Of a stretch of DNA of 64,000 nucleotides, positions 57,235-64,000 are shown one piece after another (positions within the stretch are counted from its first letter, which is position 1; each line of letters begins with the position of its first letter). The position numbers and the translations under genes were made by a program. The stretch comes from Trichostrongylus colubriformis. Lineage: Eukaryota > Nematoda > Chromadorea > Rhabditida > Trichostrongylidae. Location: the NCBI GenBank assembly GCA_963978905.1, contig OZ022256.1, positions 18,849,743-18,913,742 on the forward strand, written 5' to 3'. A model generated the notes under the pieces. That model had not been told where the DNA came from. It did no database searches and saw only the letters and a program-made list of their open reading frames with translations.

Positions 57235-58380
57235 AACAAATAGGAGAAAAGCGGATTTTATCACATTGTCATCAAACTTTCCAAAATGATGAAAAACAAA
57301 ACAGTAAGTTAGGTAATATGAAGGTATTGAATAAATGGGAGTATCATAAGGAAAGCTTATCTTATAATCACTAATGAAAGGAAGAAAAAGAATATGCCCA
57401 ACAGAATCTCTAACCACCTTAGCCTCTCATTACGTGTTCGCACCCCAACCAAGGACGCCGAAGTCTGTCGCGTCGCCGCGCCAATTCCCGCGTGCCAGCT
57501 TGGGCGAGCTAAAGGCCACACACCCGTGTCATTCTATGCCGAATTTGAGCTCTCACCACGATCATCATACTGTAGTGTGGTTGTATCAAGCATTTCACAA
57601 GGAGAGCGCGTCACGAGAGTGTCGCCGGTGCCGGCGTCGGTGCGCGAAGTATGAACGCGGCCTTACCGCTCGCGACGAGTTCCAAACTGGTCTTGTTGTG
57701 AATGGACTGCACTCAAGGGTTGCTACCACCTCTCCGTGAACTGATTCTTCAAATGTCTCGTCGCATAATCCGAAATGGTAGACTCATTTGTTACATGCGA
57801 TATTCGCCCCCATCGACTGCACTACGCGGTAGACAGTTCCTCTAGTCATTGTGTCACGCTTATTCTGTTAACAGCTAGCTTTCTGCAATATTCCTCATCC
57901 ATGAACGAGGCGAAATACTTGTAGCGGGTAGCAACAAGTGGCGCCGCCTCCATTCCCATGGGCTGGGGCTTACATTCGGACCAATAGTCGCGCAGTCAGC
58001 TATGACATCGAATATTGAGGTGTCGTCGAAATGATGCGAAACCCCTTGAAAAGATCAAAAAGCCCACAATCACCCACATGTTGAGGGAATGGCTCAAGTC
58101 ATTGTACAAAATCAATCGCATTTTGATGCCACTACGTCTGAATGGGACTAGAATACATGGCGCATTTCAAAAAAAGATTGATCGTCACCGAATCTCGTGC
58201 CTTGTTATGCTAAAACTAACTATAGCGGCGAACAGCGCCTCCTCCTACTTGTTTAAACTCCAGAAACTATGTAGTCGTAAACAAGCTAATGCGGTTCCAC
58301 TCCTCAGGGATAGGACTGGTAGCCGATTTGTCCGATGGCTATTTTCCAGAATTTTCGTATTTACAAATAATTGCCTGCTG
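57235..58380. other. Non-coding stretch with a solo MITE end
   Basis: GTGCGCGAAGTATGAACGCG at 57641-57660, followed by GCC, matches the end of the elements at 59365 and 61141. No opposite end was found. The open frames at 57374-57739 are by-products of a GC-rich patch. Confidence 0.5.
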
Positions 58381-58381
58381 A

Positions 58382-58762
58382 GCGGAGCTTAACTTGTCCT
58401 GTGTGTGGTCTTTACTTCATGTCCTATGCCCTACCCATCCAAAACTTGTCCTCGTTTCCGAAAGTTGTTTTTCATGTAACCTCCAAACCCCGCCCACCAC
58501 CACAAATGCTCCGCCCACTGCGCCCAGGCCTTTTTAATGACTTTCAAAAACTCACTTCTGATCTAAATCCAGTTTCTTCCACGTTTAGGGCACATTCGAA
58601 CCCAAGTAACAATTTTCGCTCTGAAAACGGAACATTCCAGTGCACGCCCCGCCCACCGTGGGCGGAGCTCTACTTGATTCATGTGTGGTCTTTACTCCTT
58701 GTCTCATGCCCTACCCATATCACACTTGTTTCCATCTCCACAGTTTGTTTTTCATATGATGC
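58382..58762 (+). repeat. About 98-bp direct repeat, period 280
   Basis: GCGGAGCTTAACTTGTCCTG (58382) and GCGGAGCTCTACTTGATTCA (58662) open two copies that share GTGTGGTCTTTACT, ATGCCCTACCCAT and GTTTGTTTTTCAT. The spacer holds CGCCCAC boxes and the palindrome CCGCCCACCGTGGGCGG at 58650-58666. Just downstream (58790-58850) lies an ACGGACGGACATA/ACAGACAGAGG tract ending TTATATATAG. Confidence 0.85.
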
Positions 58763-59364
58763 CTAATTTCGTGACAGGCGAACAGAGGAGCGGAGAGACG
58801 TACGGACGGACATAGGTCTGTACAGACAGAGGCAGCGTTATATATAGTAGAGATATAGCGTGAATAGTTTTACCGCTCGAGAGTTTTATTTCCTTTCATC
58901 TCTACGTCAGCTAAGTACCCACCGTTTTCCCTTAGTCGAACGACGAAAGTGCAATTCAACTATAAGCGCGAATTATATCCGTGTGCTGTTGGAAATTGAA
59001 TATTTACTCCTGGGACACGATCGCTTATTTTTGAAACATGCCATGTGAATTGTGAGTGACTGAACTTCTTTACAACGTCAGTAAAAAAATGTTATGATTC
59101 TTTCCAGAAACTCTGTAGATGCTAATGAGAACGCCGCTCTGTCTTTCAGGGAATCGCTTCGGGTTTTTTGCTGAGTTTTGAAACTGAATTTTGGTGTAGG
59201 AAAAATTGCTGTGTTGTTTGGATCTCCCAGTTGCGCGCGCCATGTAATCCTGACCGTAAAAAGTGGAAATGAACGGATTAGTTCCGGTCATCGGTTTTGT
59301 ATAGACCTTGATCACCTCGTCTTCGACAGTCTCTTCCATCCTTCAGCCAAAATCTGGTCTGGAA

Positions 59365-59438
59365 GGCCGCTTTCATACTTTGCGCACCGACGCCGTCACG
59401 CGCGTGACGGCGTCGGTGCGCAAAGTATGAAAGCGGCC
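59365..59438. mobile_element. Perfect 74-bp palindrome made of two MITE ends
   Basis: GGCCGCTTTCATACTTTGCG opens the left half, and the right half is its exact complement with no loop. It is flanked by GAA on both sides (59362-59364, 59439-59441), a three-base target duplication. The ends match the family of 61141-61678, so this is an element reduced to its inverted repeats. Confidence 0.92.
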
Positions 59439-59821
59439 GAAGGCCGAGACACCGGAAGAAGGGCAATTTTGGTTACGGTATCGGGTGGCTTGTGGCAGTG
59501 CCGCAATGCACACACCGCACCTTGCGAAGACGTCGAAAGTAAATTCATTAGGTTTTAATTCTGATCACACATTTTTCTTGCGCTTTCGCTTATTCTAATT
59601 CTTCATTCAGTTGTTTCACTTGTTTGTTGCTGTGTGTTGTTTCACTTTCACTTCATCACCAGTGAATGAAATACTCTCTACGAGGCAAGAAATGACATCT
59701 CTACAGCGGACAACTCGGGTTGATGCGAATGTGATGCGAATACACACCAAACCGTCGCGCTTTCAAACCGGGTTTTTCCACCGATTAACGCTTCTCACTT
59801 TGAATGTTCGTTACAAAACGA

Positions 59822-60820
59822 GGCCCTCATGTACTATGGGGGTGGCACTCAAAAACACATTTGAAATAACAAAAGAGAACTAATTTCATTACAAATCTTC
59901 AAAACATGTAATATCAACGTGTCCGATTGTCATTAGGATATTTGGCACTACTCAGCTATTCCTACCACCGCGAGTTGGGTCAAAAAAGTAATTTTCGCTG
60001 AAACTTCGTCTTTAGTGGTTATTCAGGCTGCTGATCACGAATATGACATCCGTTTCCAATGTGGTGCAACTGCACCGCATTCGTGCAACAACTCGTTTTC
60101 ACCAAAATCGCTAAAACTTTGCCCAGGGGTTTATTTGAGAAAATGGATGACATATTCGTGGTCAGCTCCCCGAATATCCTCTGAAGGTGGAGTTTCAGCG
60201 GTTTTGGTGAAAACGAGTTGTTGCGCCAACATGGGCAATTGCACCGAATTGGCGCATACGCCAAAAACGGATGTCATATTCGTGGTCATCACTCAATTAA
60301 CCCCCTGGGCAAAATTTCGGCGAAAGTTATTTTTTGGACCCAGCTCGCGGTACCTGGGGTAGGAATAGTTGAATAGTGTCGGATGTTTTTATTTTGAAAT
60401 GTCGAAAGTGAATAAAGAAACAAAATCCTGCCTGCCATTGATGATCTCCCGTGTGTGAAGTGTCCTCCCCCTCCCCCAAGCCTAGGCTATGTGCTTGGTC
60501 CTAGTTATTTCATTGTCTCTTTTTTTCTCTTTGGGTTTTCATGCGTGTCTGTTCTAGTATTATGTTTTTAATGTATTGAAAGGCACTAAGATATTAGTAC
60601 AAGCCGGGTATGACCTCAGCCTAATGCGGTTTTTGCCTGAGCCTTGTGGGGGAAAGAGCTTCGGAATGCGTGAATACTTTTTAGTGTAGCAAGTATTTTT
60701 TCCATCCTTTTTGTGGTTGAGGACACACCTCGGAGCTCCTTCTTAACCTCTCAGGAGGAGGAGAAAATTTCCACTCCTAGAAATTGTTTTTGAGTGCCAC
60801 CCCCATAGTACATGAGCGCC
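59822..60820. mobile_element. hAT-like non-autonomous DNA transposon, 999 bp
   Basis: Terminal inverted repeats of about 36 bases with one mismatch, GGCCCTCATGTACTATGGGG on the left and GGCGCTCATGTACTATGGGG on the right strand. Flanked by CAAAACGA (59814-59821) and CAAAATGA (60821-60828), an 8-base target duplication with one difference, which points to the hAT superfamily. No transposase. A second palindromic element (59946-60377) sits inside. Confidence 0.82.
59946..60377. mobile_element. Palindromic MITE nested in the hAT-like element
   Basis: Left end CACTACTCAGCTATTCCTAC, right end (complement) CACTATTCAACTATTCCTAC. Arms continue through CGCGAGTTGGGTCAAAAAA and, further in, GAATATGACATCCGTTT with its complement, and CACCAAAATCGCTAAAAC. 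Nearly the whole 432 bases can fold on itself. Confidence 0.85.
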
Positions 60821-60890
60821 CAAAATGATCTTTTTTCATGTTCCTCTTTCTTCGCACCTCTTCCGGTTCCTTTAACACTGTTAGGGATGA

Positions 60891-61135
60891 ATGCAAGGGT
60901 GCTAGGTGGAGTGACAGTGAAGAAAACCGAATAAAAATCACGAAGACTATGAAATTGAGATTGGTGTTCGCCGACGATATATTTTTTTCGCCGCATCACT
61001 TATCAATTTTAACCGCGAAGTTGTGTGATACTCGTTAGTGGTACGCACTGAAACGACGCACTCGCTTGTGGCCTATGTGAGTATGGCGGCCACCCGAAGC
61101 CGCGTTCCACTTTGCGGTGTCGGGGGCAGGCCGCG
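60891..61135. other. Non-coding stretch
   Basis: GCCGCGTTCCACTTTGCGG at 61099-61117 looks like a diverged end of the MITE family that follows. Nothing else. Confidence 0.4.
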
Positions 61136-61140
61136 GCTAC

Positions 61141-61678
61141 GGCCGCGTTCATACTTTGCGATTTTGTGAACGATTGAGCGACTGAGCGACTGAGCGACTA
61201 AGCGACTGAGCGACTGAGCGGAATATGTTCATGACCTTGCACAACTATAAATCGTCTGTGGGCGATGTATCATGCATCCGCAAATATACGCCTCCTGTAA
61301 CCATTGGTAATGAAATGGAGAAAATTGAAAGAAAAATTAAACGAATTCACTCGCATAAACCGTATGACAAGTTTTCAAAAAACATCGTTTAATTAATAAA
61401 GTGAGAAAACCAAGGTATCAAATGGCAACCGTAAGATCAAATAAGCCTAACATGAATCTAAGACGAACACGTTCATATTTTAAAAAACTAACAGCAACAA
61501 CAACAATCATCGCTCAATCGCTCAGTCGCTCAGTCGCTCAGTCGCTCAGTAGCTCAATCGCTCAGTCGCTCAGTCGCTCAGTCGCTCAATCGCTCAGTCG
61601 CTCAGTCGCTCAGTCGCTCAATCGCTCAGTCGCTCAGTCGCTCAATCGCTCACAAAATCGCAAAGTATGAACGCGGCC
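61141..61678. mobile_element. MITE with subterminal 8-bp repeats, 538 bp
   Basis: The ends are GGCCGCGTTCATACTTTGCG and its exact complement, flanked by TAC on both sides (61138-61140, 61679-61681). Inside the left end lie about six GAGCGACT units (61175-61222), and inside the right end about eighteen complementary units AGTCGCTC/AATCGCTC (61508-61654). The middle is AT-rich and non-coding. The open frame across the right repeats (AQSLSRSV pattern) is an artefact. Confidence 0.92.
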
Positions 61679-61789
61679 TACGTGTTTCTGCAACTCCGCC
61701 TGTGCCACTCTGTCTCCTTGCATGCGTCCGCTCTGCAACTCCCGCGTGCCACTCTGCCTCGCTGCCTGTAGACGGAGCCACGCTTGCCG

Positions 61790-61812
61790 ACGCAAAGTAT
61801 GAACGCGGTCTG
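61790..61812. repeat. Solo end of the same MITE family
   Basis: GACGCAAAGTATGAACGCGG at 61790-61809, then TC, matches the right end of 61141-61678 about 130 bases further on. Confidence 0.6.
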
Positions 61813-63870
61813 ACCCTTTCGAAAAGCATAGAGTATGCGCCTTCCAGTGCAAATTCACGGCTCGGCTTAAATCTGTTTCCAGGCATCCATTCATATAAGA
61901 TATGCTTCGTATACAGACCATACTGAGTAGCGCAAAGGCGCTGAAATTCTGTAACAAAGCGTACTAGCTGTATGTGTTATTAGTCTCAACCATTTTGTCG
62001 CAGTTGGGCATTTCAGTGAAAGCCACGTTTTCACATATATTCACGCTGGAATCGTTTGTGTTCTGTTGTTAGAGGGCGTTATCACAACACCGATGGTTAA
62101 TTGTATTTGGCTGTATGGTATATATACGTATGTATATGCATGTGTAATTTTAAATGTATATATGCATTACGCATATGCATATGTGCGTCTGGCTGTCTAC
62201 ACCTAAGTGTGTTTGTATACATATCGCCTTCATGAATTCAATTTAGTAATTCATGAAGCCGTTCTTGTTGAGAAGCCCCTGCGACCGTCGCCGTCGTCGT
62301 CGTTAATACGTTACAACGTAATCATTGGGCCGACGACAGACACACACAAGCACGTGCACATGCACACATACATACATTTCTATGCACATACAGACATACA
62401 TAGCTATACACATACGTATACACACATATAAGGTTGGCGTCGAACAAGCGACTCCTGCTCTGTTGCGCGTCAAGGTGAGCATATTATTGACTCGCGCATC
62501 ATGCGATTTGCTTTCGCAGTCCTCTCTACGGGGCTCTGATTCTTTTTAGGTGCAGAGCGGCAGCCATCATCTGCCTGCTCTCCACTGTCTCATATTACGG
62601 GTTATTTGTATGTTTTCGAAATCAGTTCAGTATTTCTATTCATGGCGCTGTATTTCCGATTTCAAAATGATATTTGTAGATTCTATTGATTGATTTTGTT
62701 CCCAGAGCTCGTTTTCCATTATTTGAATTCGACACTCGTGTCGACCATGTCGAGTCGGCCCCGAAAATTACACTGAAAAGCAAAATGAACGAAATGAGTC
62801 CGCCCCCAGTGTGCTTATGCTCCATGAGATGGCTGCAAATGATCGCGGTTCAACGATCAGCTTTGGTTTACACTGTCCAGCGCTCTTCAAACCTCCCTCT
62901 TTTTCCCACACACCTACTTACCGATTTCGTTATCACAGATATTCATTCAGGGTTCTTTGGAAGCACAAAATGCTCGAACCCTTTATTACTTTTGAATCAA
63001 ATGTGATAGTCTTGTTTCGTTAGAAGGCATGTGCCAAGAAGATTTTTCTACATGTTGTTCCTAAAAGGAAATGGCGTTGAGCCGAAACTGCTCAAAAAGG
63101 CCTTCAAAATGTATACATCTGCTATTTAGAAGCTAGTTTACGGATCTTGCAACTGCTAACGGTCACCACGGTAAACCACCCTGACGATCTGAACCTATTC
63201 ACTTATCTGTCATCATCTTTATTGTCTCATTTTTCCTCATTACTTTAGTTCCTACTAATCGATGGAGTGCAGCGAATCTGGGACGTTTATCAGCAGTTTT
63301 GAAGTGGTTTGGTTAATTTCCCTCAACTGCTCTATTTTCTAGAGGAGGAATGGAAAATAATTGTCATAAAGGGCGTTTGATATGTTTAGGTTTCTCATCC
63401 TTGTCTGTTTTTTTCTCCGGGAAACTTCGATTTCAATTGGGTCGGTAGGTGTTACACAGTAATTTCTATGCTATGTGAAGGCGCTTATGGTTTTTTGAGG
63501 TGTGGAATCTTTTTTTAATTTGGTCAACATCCGCTGCAGGTGATTTAGTTCTGATGATAAGCGGTTTAAGGTTTACGCATGAGACGCAAAGCTCAAAGGT
63601 ATAGAATTTGGTGATGTAATGTTCTTTCTCAAAACTTCTTAAACTCATTTTTCTATGTTTCAACCATGTTCATGCTAGTTGTTTTGAGAGTAGTCGAGGT
63701 TGGATAGAGAGTTTTAAATGGAGGTGAGCATATGGTGATGATGCACATTAATCCACTTAAAACTATGTGTGGCTCCATTCACGTTTGAATCTTATGCGTG
63801 ATTGTATTATTACTTCTTTTGTGCACCTTCTTCCCACGCATATTGATCATAGTTCTTCATGTTGTTCATT
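61813..63870. other. Long stretch without a secure gene
   Basis: A degenerate CACA/TACA tract lies at 62335-62430. A minus-strand frame at 62825-62640 starts MEHKHTGGG, has a hydrophobic stretch (LISFILLFSVIFGA) and then NGKR, a layout seen in secreted peptide precursors, but nothing else supports it. The same bases on the plus strand follow a good acceptor (TTTTGTTCCCAG, ending 62705). Unresolved. Confidence 0.25.
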
Positions 63871-63875
63871 CGCAG

Positions 63876-63975
63876 GCTGGCATCGAAAAGATCAGCTGAT
63901 TCGGCTGTAAATGCTAGCGCAGCCGACACGCTACTTCAAATACTCGTTTCCCTTTCATTTTCTGTGCCTTCATAG
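63876..63975 (+). CDS. Weak candidate exon near the window end, function unknown
   Basis: Acceptor TTCATTCGCAG ends at 63875. After one leftover base the frame reads LASKRSADSAVNASAADTLL and on to a stop at 63973-63975; a possible donor (CTC|GTTTCC) is at 63945. Composition is protein-like but it is short, and the window ends too soon to find a partner. Confidence 0.2.
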
Positions 63976-64000
63976 GCGTTTTGGTACTGGATTGATTGAT

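Larger units (their letters stand above)
59712..60890 (+). repeat. Dispersed repeat of the 31546-31703 family, split by an insertion
   Basis: The left part 59712-59821 (GTTGATGCGAATGTGATGCG to GTTCGTTACAAAAC) and the right part from 60821 (CAAAATGATC, then CCTCTTCCGGTTCC at 60868) are the two halves of the sequence intact at 31546-31703. The insertion between them is the element at 59822-60820. Confidence 0.8.

Noticed and set aside
61401..61670. 89-codon frame with AQSLSRSV repeats
   Set aside because: It translates the 8-bp subterminal repeats of a MITE.

Overview
This is a 64 kb piece of a nematode genome, and a very repeat-rich one. The signs are a TTTCAG spliced-leader-type acceptor five bases before a start codon, short exons with TTTCAG-type acceptors, and the transposon families present: mariner DD34D, Tc3-like, RTE- and CR1-like non-LTR retrotransposons, and many palindromic MITEs. 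A clade V parasitic nematode such as a hookworm would fit; that is inference. A 200-base run of N at 31943-32142 marks an assembly gap.

There is one gene I can assign with confidence: a six-exon plus-strand gene (11791-18387, 254 residues) for the RNA polymerase II nuclear-import adaptor Iwr1/SLC7A6OS. Its last intron (14978-18192) carries a decayed Tc3-like transposon in antisense. A small palindromic MITE lies 22 bases upstream of its probable trans-splice acceptor. A handful of isolated exon-like stretches (33.7, 41.9, 51.8-52.3, 63.9 kb) are listed with low confidence.

Layout: 0-2 kb CR1-like retroelement remnant; 3.7-4.3 kb Upf1/ZNFX1-type SF1 helicase remnant; 6.7-9.3 kb two cassettes of tetranucleotide microsatellite plus a 146-bp tandem repeat; 9.5-10 kb GC-rich island; 10.3-12.4 kb two copies of one palindromic MITE around the first exon of the Iwr1 gene; 20.0-21.75 kb a large imperfect palindrome with tRNA-like sequence in both arms and two smaller palindromes inserted in its left arm; 25.9-28.8 kb RTE-like pseudogene; 30.2-31.45 kb a mariner element interrupted by a single nonsense codon; 32-41 kb SINE-like copies and MITEs; 43.3-44.0 kb a fold-back mariner derivative; 45-57 kb MITEs, microsatellite and weak exon candidates; 59.7-60.9 kb a three-level nest of insertions; 61.1-61.7 kb a MITE with subterminal 8-bp repeats.

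Apart from the Iwr1 gene the sequence is mostly a palimpsest of transposable elements. Nothing here forms an operon or a multi-gene system. The most unusual structures are the nested tRNA-bearing fold-back at 20-21.75 kb and the 146-bp repeat cassettes.
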